From positions 7,440-14,580 of the forward strand of contig PMYY01000244.1 of NCBI GenBank assembly GCA_003170655.1: a DNA stretch of 7,141 bases, read 5' to 3'. Source of the stretch: Nitrospiraceae bacterium. GTDB lineage: Bacteria; Nitrospirota; Thermodesulfovibrionia; Thermodesulfovibrionales; Dissulfurispiraceae. The notes under the pieces are model-generated. The model saw nothing but the letters and a program-made list of their open reading frames with translations. It was not told the origin of the DNA and did no database searches. A program made the translations under genes and the position numbers. Positions 1 through 6,778 of the stretch are shown piece after piece. The number at the start of each line of letters is the position of its first letter. Position 1 is the first letter of the stretch.

Positions 1-2
1 AG

Positions 3-791
3 CGGGCTTGCTTGGAATTCGGCTTGCAGGACCTGTCCGAAAAACTCCTGACAACAGCCGGCAAGTTTCATGAGCCTGAACTCAAATTTCTCACTACATC
101 AGCCCCGCTGTTACGTGTGCTGAATGAAGTTTTTGTCGAAGGCCGGGCCGAAAGGAATATACTGATTTGGGGTGAAGCCGGTGTCGGCAAGAGACTTCTT
201 GCCGTTGCACTCCATAACCACCCCGACAATCCGCGTAAGGGCAAACCCTTTCTTGCATTTCACTGCGATACGGTCGAAAAGGAGACGCTAGAGGAAGAAC
301 TGTTCGGCTCCGGTGGTGGTTTCTGGGGCACCGACCAGCATAAGGGGGCCTTCGATATGGCCGACGGAGGCACAATCATGCTGAAGAACATTGACAAGAT
401 GCCCATGCCGCTGCAGGAGCGGCTTGCCGACATCTTCTCCCGTATCGATTACTACCGGTCACGGAATGTCAAAAGCTCTTATCCCGATGTCGTCTTTATC
501 CTCACCTCACGGAAGGACCTGGAGGAGGAAGTGAGTGAAGGGCGGTTTTCAAAGGTGCTGTTGAGGACACTTAAGCTGGTCAGCATATTGGTCCCACCAC
601 TGCGTGATCGGAGAGAGGATATCGGATTTATTGCCGGCGGGATCATTAATAAATATGATCTGCCTTTAACCGACACTATCCAGTTACTCAGCCTTCAGGA
701 GTTTTACGATACTTACGCCTTCAGAGAAAACCTATCGGACCTGAAAAGGCTCCTCTTTTATGCCGCTGCCAAAAAGTTGCTTAAAGCGTAG
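3..791 (+). CDS. Sigma-54 activator-like AAA+ protein, catalytically degenerate, 5' end probably outside the window
   Basis: It resembles the central AAA+ domain of bacterial enhancer-binding proteins (NtrC/PspF type), which hydrolyse ATP to remodel sigma-54 RNA polymerase. Residue numbers count from a TTG at position 12. Seen: Walker A GEAGVGKR (54-61), the conserved LEEELFG (93-99), ADGGT (117-121) and PPLRDRREDI near the sensor region. Altered: the GAFTGA loop reads roughly GGFWGT, the Walker B segment reads TIMLKNID where the family has LFLDE, and the usual FREDLYYRL finger segment reads FSKVLLRTL, so neither arginine aligns. The protein stops soon after the ENLSDLKRLL segment (family GNVRELEN-like) and has no C-terminal helix-turn-helix. 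The frame is open from position 3 with no ATG, so the TTG is probably not the true start and an N-terminal domain may be missing. Inference: it may bind ATP but should not activate sigma-54; a regulatory partner role or a decaying paralogue are both possible. Confidence 0.8.
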   Translation, partial: RACLEFGLQDLSEKLLTTAGKFHEPELKFLTTSAPLLRVLNEVFVEGRAERNILIWGEAGVGKRLLAVALHNHPDNPRKGKPFLAFHCDTVEKETLEEELFGSGGGFWGTDQHKGAFDMADGGTIMLKNIDKMPMPLQERLADIFSRIDYYRSRNVKSSYPDVVFILTSRKDLEEEVSEGRFSKVLLRTLKLVSILVPPLRDRREDIGFIAGGIINKYDLPLTDTIQLLSLQEFYDTYAFRENLSDLKRLLFYAAAKKLLKA

Positions 792-1718
792 ATATTCTAT
801 AAACCCCCAAAGCCCTGCAACGACGACTGAGAGAAACCACAGGATAGACAGTGTCATCGCCTTTTCCGGGGGAACTCCTGTAGTTCCCAGGAAAAATACG
901 AAGGCCCCCTCTCTGATCCCCAGTCCGGAGATCGATACAGGTATCATGGATATCAGAATTATCATCGGCAGAAAGACGAGAAGTGAGATTAAGGTAACAT
1001 CAAGGGACATGCCGCGTGCGAGAACGTAGACCGAAAGCATGCCGATAAATTGGATTGCAATAGAGTACAAAAAGCTCTTCATCAGCACATGTTGTTTAGT
1101 GAAATAATAATTGAAACAGTCATAGACCCCTACCAGCAATTTAAATCTTTCGCCGAATCGGAACCTGAAAAGCAGTACGCTCGTCGCAACGAAGGCTGCG
1201 AATATGACCGGCAATGCCCATACCATCGATGCTTTCCTCAGAAGTTCAAACCCTGCCGGAAATGCTGTCAAGCCTATGAACAGTAACGCTGCCAGACCTA
1301 TGTACCGGTCCATGAATACAGAAGCTATCGCCATCGAGCCTGTGCTGGGGATACTAATGTCCGCATTTGATGACGACTGTTTAAGTTCCCGGCTCAAATA
1401 GTAGGCCTTCACTGCGTCTCCGCCGATGAGACCTGGGAGGCAGATATTGAAAAATGATCCGACGATATACATCGAAAAAAGCCGCCTTGTCCCGACCGGC
1501 TGGGGAATGAGCAACTTCCACCTCAGAGATGACAGATATGTTGCAAATAGGTAAAGAGCCACGGCTGCACCGAAGTGTGCAGGGGAGAGCAGAATGGCGT
1601 TCTCAATTACCGCCGTGCCCCCGACCTTTGAAAACAGGTATATTAGGAGGGTCGAACTGACCGCAGCCTTGAAAATAAGTAAAGCGGCTTTCTTCACTTT
1701 CTTATTTTCCAGGCCCAA
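732..1718 (-). CDS. YbhN/AglD-like integral membrane protein (LPG synthase TM / flippase-like family)
   Basis: A 328-residue polytopic inner-membrane protein with about eight hydrophobic segments. It matches the UPF0104/PF03706 family, whose members are proposed or shown to act on lipids or lipid-linked sugars. Family signatures are visible: LPGLIGGDAVKAYYL (94-108), a DR pair after a hydrophobic stretch (137-138), and PVSISGLGIREGAF (260-273). The lysyl-transferase domain of MprF is absent, so lysyl-phosphatidylglycerol synthesis is not implied. It is the last gene of the operon behind a GT2 enzyme, which fits transport or handling of a polyprenyl-phosphate sugar (inference). The longest frame starts with TTG at 1718 and overlaps the GT2 gene by 17 bp. 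A GTG at 1697 (residue 8) would start 4 bp after the GT2 stop; neither has a strong ribosome site. Its 3' end overlaps the convergent AAA+ gene by 60 bp. Confidence 0.88.
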   Translation of the reverse strand: MGLENKKVKKAALLIFKAAVSSTLLIYLFSKVGGTAVIENAILLSPAHFGAAVALYLFATYLSSLRWKLLIPQPVGTRRLFSMYIVGSFFNICLPGLIGGDAVKAYYLSRELKQSSSNADISIPSTGSMAIASVFMDRYIGLAALLFIGLTAFPAGFELLRKASMVWALPVIFAAFVATSVLLFRFRFGERFKLLVGVYDCFNYYFTKQHVLMKSFLYSIAIQFIGMLSVYVLARGMSLDVTLISLLVFLPMIILISMIPVSISGLGIREGAFVFFLGTTGVPPEKAMTLSILWFLSVVVAGLWGFIEYLRFKQLFGSGIKEEPFQVR

Positions 1719-2640
1719 GGATTTTCTTCAGGGTGTAGATGGGTTTCTTTTGACTTTCGTGATAGACCCTTACGATCATCTCTCCTAGCAATCCCATGCC
1801 GATGAACTGAATTCCGACAATGATCAGCAGGGCGCCGAGCAGTAGGAGCGGTCTTCCACCAATGTCGATCCCTTTGAATATCTTTGCAGCTGTCAGGTAC
1901 AGCGATATCCCCATTCCCGCAAACCCGAAAAAGAGGCCCACGGGGCCAAAGAACTGGATCGGCTTGGTGGAGAAACTCTGGAGGAACTTAACCGTCACGA
2001 GATCCAGCAGCACCTTAATTGTCCGGGAAATGCCGTACTTCGATTTACCCCTCAGCCTGGGATGGTGTGTCGTCTCGACCTCGGCGATCCTGACGCCATA
2101 CCAACTTGCAACTGCCGGGATGAAGCGATGCATCTCACCATACAGCTTCAGGTTCTTGACTACGTCGCGGCGGTAAGCCTTTAAAGAGCAGCCGTAGTCA
2201 TGCAGGCGCACGCCAGTAACGTTGCTTATCAGCCAATTGGCTATCTTCGAGGGAAAGGTCCGCGAAAAGTTGTCCTGCCGCTTCTTCCTCCATCCGCTCA
2301 CGAGGTCATACTCCTTGATTGCTTCGAGGAGCTTCGGTATGTCCGTGGGATCGTTCTGGAGATCTCCGTCCATAGTGACTATGACATCTCCGCGCGCGAA
2401 ATCGAAACCTGCCGCAAAGGCCGCAGTCTGCCCGAAGTTTCTCCTCAGGCTCAATACTATGACATTTTCGTCTTGGGCCTGGATCTGTTCGAGCAGCCTG
2501 AGAGTGCCATCGGTGCTGCCGTCGTCTACATAGACGATCTCATAGTCGCCGATGTTTTTCATGGTCGCACCCAACCGCTCGTTAAGTATCTCAACATTTT
2601 CTTCTTCGTTATATAACGGAATCACTACCGATACTGCCAT
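1702..2640 (-). CDS. Family 2 polyprenyl-phosphate glycosyltransferase (ArnC/GtrB/DPM1-like)
   Basis: A 312-residue membrane-anchored GT2 enzyme, expected to transfer a sugar from a nucleotide donor to undecaprenyl phosphate on the cytoplasmic face. Seen: the N-terminal VVIPLYNEEEN strand (5-15), VDDGSTDGT (38-46), NFGQTAAFAAG (68-78), and the metal-binding MDGDLQNDP (90-98) with the DxD at D91/D93. Further on are the SGWRKKRQD segment and the DYGCSLKAYRR motif typical of the ArnC/GtrB branch. Two C-terminal transmembrane helices (about 230-255 and 264-290) match this branch and its usual 310-330 residue length. The start is well supported: AGGAGC lies 6 bases before the ATG and overlaps the stop of the preceding gene, which ends only 9 bp upstream, implying coupled translation. 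The sugar cannot be told from sequence. Confidence 0.93.
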   Translation of the reverse strand: MAVSVVIPLYNEEENVEILNERLGATMKNIGDYEIVYVDDGSTDGTLRLLEQIQAQDENVIVLSLRRNFGQTAAFAAGFDFARGDVIVTMDGDLQNDPTDIPKLLEAIKEYDLVSGWRKKRQDNFSRTFPSKIANWLISNVTGVRLHDYGCSLKAYRRDVVKNLKLYGEMHRFIPAVASWYGVRIAEVETTHHPRLRGKSKYGISRTIKVLLDLVTVKFLQSFSTKPIQFFGPVGLFFGFAGMGISLYLTAAKIFKGIDIGGRPLLLLGALLIIVGIQFIGMGLLGEMIVRVYHESQKKPIYTLKKILGPGK

Positions 2641-2649
2641 TTGTCGCTC

Positions 2650-4776
2650 CTAATAGGTTTCAATCGCCCCTCTGTCAAGGCCTTTGAAATTATAACAGAT
2701 AATAACCGTATATACCCGCAACTCAGTCCCCTTATCGTAAACTTTTATGACTTTCTTTTCAAATCTGTCGAAGGCCTTTACTACTGGAGATGGCATATCG
2801 CTGTCCCCCCATGTCACGAATATGCCGTTGATCTGCTCTGCTGCCGCGAAGCTTCTCGAGCGCCTGATCTGTTCGGCCTCTTCGTTCATGTCAGGCCAAA
2901 GGTCGTACTGGTCCATCCTCCTGCCGATATTTATGCAGTAGGTTGTCGGATGGCCATCAATATAGAATGCGAGTTCGCTCGATATCTGGTACCGATCAGA
3001 AAAGAGTAAAACCGGGCCTTGAGTTGAGAGAGTCCTGTAAAGCGGGCCAATCTCGTCTCTCAGCTGATGCCATCCCAGAAGGCGTGACGAGGGATCGAGC
3101 TTCGGAGGCAGTTTGATAATCGACGGATAGTGGCTGACTATAGTCACTACCAGGGCGATTACTATGCCCGTCCATAAGACTACTTTATTCTTCCGCGTAC
3201 CCGTGGCCGCCTGGACGTCGCTACCCCAATAATACCACGCGACGGCAACAATGCCGGTGATATACCCTGTCATGGCCCAGTTGGCCTGCACCTTTCCCTG
3301 GATGCTCTTAAAGAAAAAGAAGGCTACTACAGGGATCGAAAACGCGGTCAGAAACATCGACCGGTATCCCTTTTCAGTATGATATAGCTTATGGAGCGCA
3401 TAAAAAATAAGAACGAAGAGGACTGGGGTGACTATGCCGATCTGGGAGCCGACTAATTCGCCGAGATTGCGGATCGAGATATTGAACCCTTCTGCAATAT
3501 GGGCCTGTCCAGCAGTATGCCGCAGGGTGACCCAGTCGTGCCGGGCGTTCCAGATAATGACGGGACTGAAGACGATGAGGCTGACCAGCATGGCCACATA
3601 GGGCCTGATCGTCCTGAGCAGATATCTTCTGTCGGACATAACGAGAAAAACGAGTATCCCTAGATGGAAAAAGGCCATGGTGTACTTAGTGAGAAGTCCG
3701 ATGCCAAGGGAAATGCCGAGTAGAATCCAAGCGTCGATCCCTGTCCTCCGGCCCCCCGGAACCGGTTCCGCAATTGCTCTATGGAAAGTATAGAGCGACA
3801 GTATCCAGAAGAACAGAAAAGGTGAATCGATGGAGAAGATCACCGAAAAGGCTGTAAACAACGGGATGACCTGATAGATCAGGGCCGAACCGAGCGCCGC
3901 GGCTTCATCCCTGTACATTTCAAAGACGAGTTTATATAGGAGCAGGCTCGACAGGACCGATAAGACTACCGCCAGAAATCTCACACCGAAGACAGTATCG
4001 CCGAAGATGGCGGTGCCCAGGGCGATCAGGTATGCGATCATGGGTCCCTTGGAGTAATAGCTCAGATCGAGATGCCGCGACCATTCCCAGTAATGTGCCT
4101 CGTCGGGTCCGAGATCGAGCGGACCATGCAGTATGTAGAATATCCTGAAGACGCTTAGAACCAACAGGCTGACATAGAGCACGGTGGTATGGGGACTCGA
4201 TTTATACCTGGTCTTTGCATACCCGAAGAGATACATCACCAGGGCTGCAATCGAGACCCCGAGCAGTGCGCCCGCAACGATGTCCCCTGGATAATGGACC
4301 CCTGTATAAGGGCGTGAATACGCGACCAAGCTTGCCAGGACCAGCGGATAAATGCGCCACCGCGTCAGTATATACCCACGGGTCATGAAAAAGAGCGGGA
4401 ATGCATAAGCAAAAGAATTGGTGGCATGTCCCGACGGCATCGACGCTGACTTTGTGCACGTTCCGAGTAGTCTCACTCCTTCCTCGACATGGCAGGGCCT
4501 GATCCTGCCGAATACGTGCTTCAACTCGTTTGATATCCAGTCCGACAGAAAACAGGCCATGACGGAGATGAGGACCGTCCAGAGGGCCAGATTCCAGGTC
4601 TCGCCATCGCTTTCATTTTTTTTTCTATAGGCGAGCCAGAGCATATATGCGGCAAACGGGAAGATTAAGGTGTATCCCTTGGCGCTAAGAAAGGGCATAA
4701 TCACGTCGAAGATGCCATTTGCGGTGCCCTGGTTGATGAGATGATACAGATTTGAATCGAGAGAGTTAATATCCAT
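2650..4776 (-). CDS. PAP2 phosphatase fused to a GT39 (ArnT/PMT-type) membrane glycosyltransferase
   Basis: A 708-residue two-domain membrane protein. Residues 1 to about 190 form a PAP2 (type 2 phosphatidic acid phosphatase) domain with all three motifs intact: K86-x6-R93-P94, P114-S-G-H117, and S154-R-x5-H161-x3-D165. Residues about 195-708 resemble GT39/PMT_2 enzymes, which use polyprenyl-phosphate sugars in the periplasm. The marker is the first-loop GPDEAHYWEW (223-232) with the acidic pair D225/E226, followed by many hydrophobic helices and a soluble C-terminal part. Known chemistry: PAP2 enzymes dephosphorylate undecaprenyl pyrophosphate or lipid phosphates, and GT39 enzymes transfer a sugar to lipid A or other acceptors. 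Inference: one polypeptide couples sugar transfer with carrier or lipid phosphate removal. It is the first gene of the operon. The ATG at 4776 fits the usual PAP2 N terminus (LDSNLYHLIN) but has only a weak ribosome site. A run of nine A lies in the codons after Y50. Confidence 0.92.
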   Translation of the reverse strand: MDINSLDSNLYHLINQGTANGIFDVIMPFLSAKGYTLIFPFAAYMLWLAYRKKNESDGETWNLALWTVLISVMACFLSDWISNELKHVFGRIRPCHVEEGVRLLGTCTKSASMPSGHATNSFAYAFPLFFMTRGYILTRWRIYPLVLASLVAYSRPYTGVHYPGDIVAGALLGVSIAALVMYLFGYAKTRYKSSPHTTVLYVSLLVLSVFRIFYILHGPLDLGPDEAHYWEWSRHLDLSYYSKGPMIAYLIALGTAIFGDTVFGVRFLAVVLSVLSSLLLYKLVFEMYRDEAAALGSALIYQVIPLFTAFSVIFSIDSPFLFFWILSLYTFHRAIAEPVPGGRRTGIDAWILLGISLGIGLLTKYTMAFFHLGILVFLVMSDRRYLLRTIRPYVAMLVSLIVFSPVIIWNARHDWVTLRHTAGQAHIAEGFNISIRNLGELVGSQIGIVTPVLFVLIFYALHKLYHTEKGYRSMFLTAFSIPVVAFFFFKSIQGKVQANWAMTGYITGIVAVAWYYWGSDVQAATGTRKNKVVLWTGIVIALVVTIVSHYPSIIKLPPKLDPSSRLLGWHQLRDEIGPLYRTLSTQGPVLLFSDRYQISSELAFYIDGHPTTYCINIGRRMDQYDLWPDMNEEAEQIRRSRSFAAAEQINGIFVTWGDSDMPSPVVKAFDRFEKKVIKVYDKGTELRVYTVIICYNFKGLDRGAIETY

Positions 4777-4814
4777 TAATGTTTTCAGAAAGGGCCTGTT
4801 GAGACATATCCTTT

Positions 4815-4844
4815 ATTGAACAGCAACCGGAAACTTCGTGTCAA
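4815..4844 (-). promoter_or_regulatory. Likely sigma-70 promoter of the glycosyltransferase operon
   Basis: On the minus strand, TTGACA (4839-4844) is a perfect -35 box. It is followed after 18 bases by TTCAAT (4815-4820), which matches four of six -10 positions. Transcription would begin about 30 bases before the ATG at 4776. No other promoter is apparent between the three tightly packed genes, so they are probably co-transcribed. Confidence 0.55.
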
Positions 4845-4910
4845 TGACTCTGCCCAAACGCGATCAGGGAAATCGATGTTCATATTCTTTCATAATCTCT
4901 TCATGCCCTG

Positions 4911-4939
4911 TTCACAAAGATTTGATCAAGTGCTATCAA
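4911..4939 (+). promoter_or_regulatory. Possible promoter of the small exported protein gene
   Basis: TTCACA (4911-4916; five of six -35 positions) and TATCAA (4934-4939; four of six -10 positions) are separated by 17 bases. They would drive rightward transcription divergent from the glycosyltransferase operon. The start point would fall at the edge of a small perfect hairpin (4947-4961). Support is motif matching only. Confidence 0.35.
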
Positions 4940-4946
4940 GTTGAAA

Positions 4947-4961
4947 TGAGGTTTTACCTCA
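4947..4961. promoter_or_regulatory. Perfect small inverted repeat in the divergent intergenic region
   Basis: TGAGGT and ACCTCA form a 6-bp perfect stem around a TTT loop, 26 bases before the ATG at 4988. Placed just after the proposed rightward -10 box, it could be an operator or a 5' leader hairpin. It is followed by AAAAA on the plus strand, so it is not a rightward terminator. It is short enough to occur by chance. Confidence 0.3.
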
Positions 4962-4987
4962 AAAACAAGAAATCTCAAGAAGTTCGT

Positions 4988-5310
4988 ATGAAGAAGATAA
5001 TCAGCTCGATTCTGACAGAAAGCATCGCTCTTATGTTTACAGTTGCGCCGGCATTGGCTGCATCCAAGGATGATCCCAGTATCCAGAAGCGTGAGGTGAA
5101 CCAGCAGAGAAGATCGATCAGGGCATAAAGAGCGGGCAGATTACCCCGAAGGAAGCTAAGATCAAACAGGACGAAGCACGTATGAAAGCAGACGGCAAAC
5201 TCACGAAAAAGGAAAGGGCCAACCTGACGAAAAAGCAGAACAAGGCCAGCAAAAAGATCTACAAGAAGAAACGTAACGAGAAAAAGGTCGACGCCGGCGA
5301 AACCAAATAG
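4988..5310 (+). pseudogene. Small exported Lys-rich protein, broken by a one-base frameshift
   Basis: The ATG at 4988 begins MKKIISSILTESIALMF, ending a signal peptide at APALA-ASKDD (about 24 residues), with a weak AAGAAG ribosome site 5 bases upstream. The first frame runs through SIQKREVNQQRR and then stops at 5126-5128. From 5113 the next frame continues the same protein, as IDQGIKSGQITPKEAKI and then DGKLTKKERANLTKKQNK, to a TAG at 5308. One base is therefore missing near 5108-5113. Rejoined, the product is about 107 residues, mostly charged, with a predicted exported mature part. I recognise similar small exported proteins (TPKEA and DGKLTKKER segments) from environmental bacteria, but their function is unknown to me. 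DGKLTKKE is faintly EF-hand-loop-like, which is not enough to claim calcium binding. The acidic residue in the signal core (LTESIAL) is also odd. True loss or a sequencing deletion are both possible. Confidence 0.75.
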
Positions 5311-5320
5311 CTGTAACTGA

Positions 5321-5358
5321 AGAAAGCTAACGGGCTATGAGAGATCGCGGCCCTTTCT
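5321..5358 (+). terminator. Weak candidate terminator after the small exported protein gene
   Basis: AGAAAG (5321-5326) can pair with CTTTCT (5353-5358), extended by GG/CC after a bulge, and a short CTTTT follows at 5360-5364. The stem is imperfect and the T tract poor, so this is only a weak candidate. It sits 10 bases beyond the TAG of the broken gene. Confidence 0.2.
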
Positions 5359-5415
5359 ACTTTTCGGATCCCCCAGTCTTATCTCTGCATAATCCGTGTC
5401 CCGGGAAGTTCTTTA

Positions 5416-5580
5416 TCAGGCGGCGACAGGCTTATAAAAGATTGCTGCAGGCCTCACCTGCTTAGTATCAGTCGACACTTGTACAGATTCGATATCTTCT
5501 TCGTAATCGCAATAACCATTCGAGCATTTCAAGAACGTAATCATGGTTACCATCATTCTGCCGCAGGAAGGACATTTCAT
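5416..5580 (-). CDS. 54-residue zinc-ribbon mini-protein
   Basis: A short intact frame begins MKCPSCGRMM and carries four cysteines in a CPSC...C....C arrangement: C3, C6, C19 and C24, the last two in LKCSNGYCDYEEDI. That spacing suits one structural zinc ribbon. An acidic stretch and an unstructured-looking tail ending YKPVAA follow. A good ribosome site (GGAGG, 9 bases before the ATG at 5580) supports real translation. It resembles the small CxxC-containing hypothetical proteins seen in many bacteria, which have no established job; nucleic-acid or protein binding would be a guess. It stands alone between two broken genes. It is transcribed in the same direction as the pseudogene upstream, 102 bp away, but is probably independent. 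Confidence 0.72.
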   Translation of the reverse strand: MKCPSCGRMMVTMITFLKCSNGYCDYEEDIESVQVSTDTKQVRPAAIFYKPVAA

Positions 5581-5682
5581 AAGATCCGCCTCCGTTCTTA
5601 AAGTTAGATACCACTATATTTTAAGAGGATAGTATTACAGGATTATGTCGGCAGTGTGAAATATTCGAGTCAAATCTTGCTG

Positions 5683-6661
5683 TTATTTTCTGATCGAATC
5701 GGCTAAAATCCTGCAGGCATGACCGTTCAGTCCGACGTTATACGATGCCGCTGCTGGCGTATATGCAATAAGCTTGTCGATAAGAAAGCGCGCCGCAGCC
5801 GTGTCTACGACATTCTGGGTTGCCATCGCCCACCAGGCTATTTGATCGAAGTTTGTTTCATTCTTAATGCGCAACGGTAACGACGTATAAAAACGCCCTT
5901 TCATATAGGTAAACAGATTGGTTCTGTCCGCATTTGCTGGCAACCATGCAATAGCCATCAATTGCGTTTGCTGTTCTGGATACATCGCTTCCAATTCGAA
6001 ATATCCTCTATAGTGCCTTCTGAAGCCATGCCGATGACATAGTGCGCTGGAGTTCTTGTCTTGAAGAGGAGCGTCTCAATGGCATACCTGGTATCCTCCG
6101 CTTGCCAAGCCGGATCTGGCCTCCCGGTCCGGTCCCAGTATGGAATGTTTGCGGCGGCGACCATACCGAGGTAGACCTCTACATTGTCCTCCAGATAGGC
6201 GAAATCATAGTCCGGCTTAACCAGCGTCAAACCGTTGAACTGCATAGTAAGCTGCTGTGCATCAAGCAGTCCCGGCACGGCAAGAATAAGCGCCTGCGCA
6301 ACTGGATGATCGGCAGGCGTATACAGTAGGATCTTATGGGCATCTCCAGGAAGGTTGAAGCATAGGAGTCAGTCGAATCATAGTCATAGGTGGGCGTCCA
6401 ATGCCCGACCGTGCCGGTAAAGTCATAGATGGTGCCGTCGGCGTTCTGATGCTGAAGATACCAGAAGGTCCAGGATTGGGCCGCATTCAGATATTGCGGG
6501 TCATTCGTTATTTCATATGCCCGCATCAATCCGTCACCGGCCAGGTTGCCGAAATACGGGACTACCTGAAAAGGAGGGAAAGAAGGGTCTCCCATAACTA
6601 TCGCACCGTCAACCGAACGGCTTATTGAGTCGGGTCCCCGCAGGTCAAAAAATGGAGAGGT
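5683..6661 (-). pseudogene. Broken secreted (alpha/alpha)-toroid, glycosidase-like protein; N terminus missing, two frameshifts
   Basis: Three consecutive minus-strand frames read as one protein. Part 1 (6661 to about 6347) runs from SPFFDLRGPDSISRSVDGA through VPYFGNLAGDGLMRAYE and HQNADGTIYDFTG to DSTDSYASTFL. A missing base near 6345-6349 moves it to part 2, which reads GDAHKILLYTPADHPVAQ, then LTLVKPDYDFAYLEDNVEVY and HYVIGMASEGTIED. A second missing base near 5984-5990 leads into part 3, EAMYPEQQTQLMAIAWLPAN through FDQIAWWAMA to GLNGHACRILADSIRK and a TAA. The repeated helix pairs with W/Y-rich motifs suggest a six-hairpin (alpha/alpha) barrel of the kind used by many carbohydrate-active enzymes. 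The exact family and substrate are unknown to me. The frame is closed by TAG and TAA just before residue TSPFF, so any signal peptide and start codon are gone. About 320 residues remain. Confidence 0.7.
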
Positions 6662-6664
6662 CTA

Positions 6665-6778
6665 TTACGTAGTCTTATACAGGCTCAACCGCCAAAGCTC
6701 ACGGGGAGGCATGGGCAGTTTTACGCCGATCGCGTGTAGCACATTAGCAGTCAATTTTGGCTTCCATATAGCTTGCCA
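6665..6778 (-). other. Orphan C-terminal coding remnant, unidentified
   Basis: Between the antitoxin ghost and the toroid pseudogene a minus-strand frame reads about 37 residues, the plausible part being ANVLHAIGVKLPMPPRELW and then RLSLYKTT, ending in TAA directly followed by TAG. The composition (more GC-rich than the AT-rich block beside it, basic, Trp/Tyr-containing) looks like the natural tail of a larger protein. No start codon or upstream body is present, and the first ten or so residues overlap the end of the antitoxin ghost in another frame. I do not recognise the family. It may be the end of the gene that once preceded the toroid gene, or a chance frame. Confidence 0.35.

Noticed and set aside
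12..791. Calling the AAA+ gene a functional sigma-54 transcriptional activator
   Set aside because: The GAFTGA loop, Walker B acids and arginine-finger positions are not conserved and the DNA-binding domain is absent.
2200..2616. Long plus-strand frames opposite the GT2 and GT39 genes (also 1820-2176, 2641-3009, 4202-4459)
   Set aside because: They are shadows of strongly recognised minus-strand genes, with no domain motifs or ribosome sites of their own.
4768..4809. A 13-codon minus-strand leader frame (MSQQALSENINGY) overlapping the start of the PAP2-GT39 gene
   Set aside because: An AGGA lies almost touching its ATG, too close for a normal ribosome site, and the peptide shows no attenuation-type codon run.
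4838..4987. Upstream ATG at 4838 as the start of the small exported protein
   Set aside because: It would place 50 unrelated residues before a textbook signal peptide and would start upstream of the likely promoter. The ATG at 4988 fits far better.
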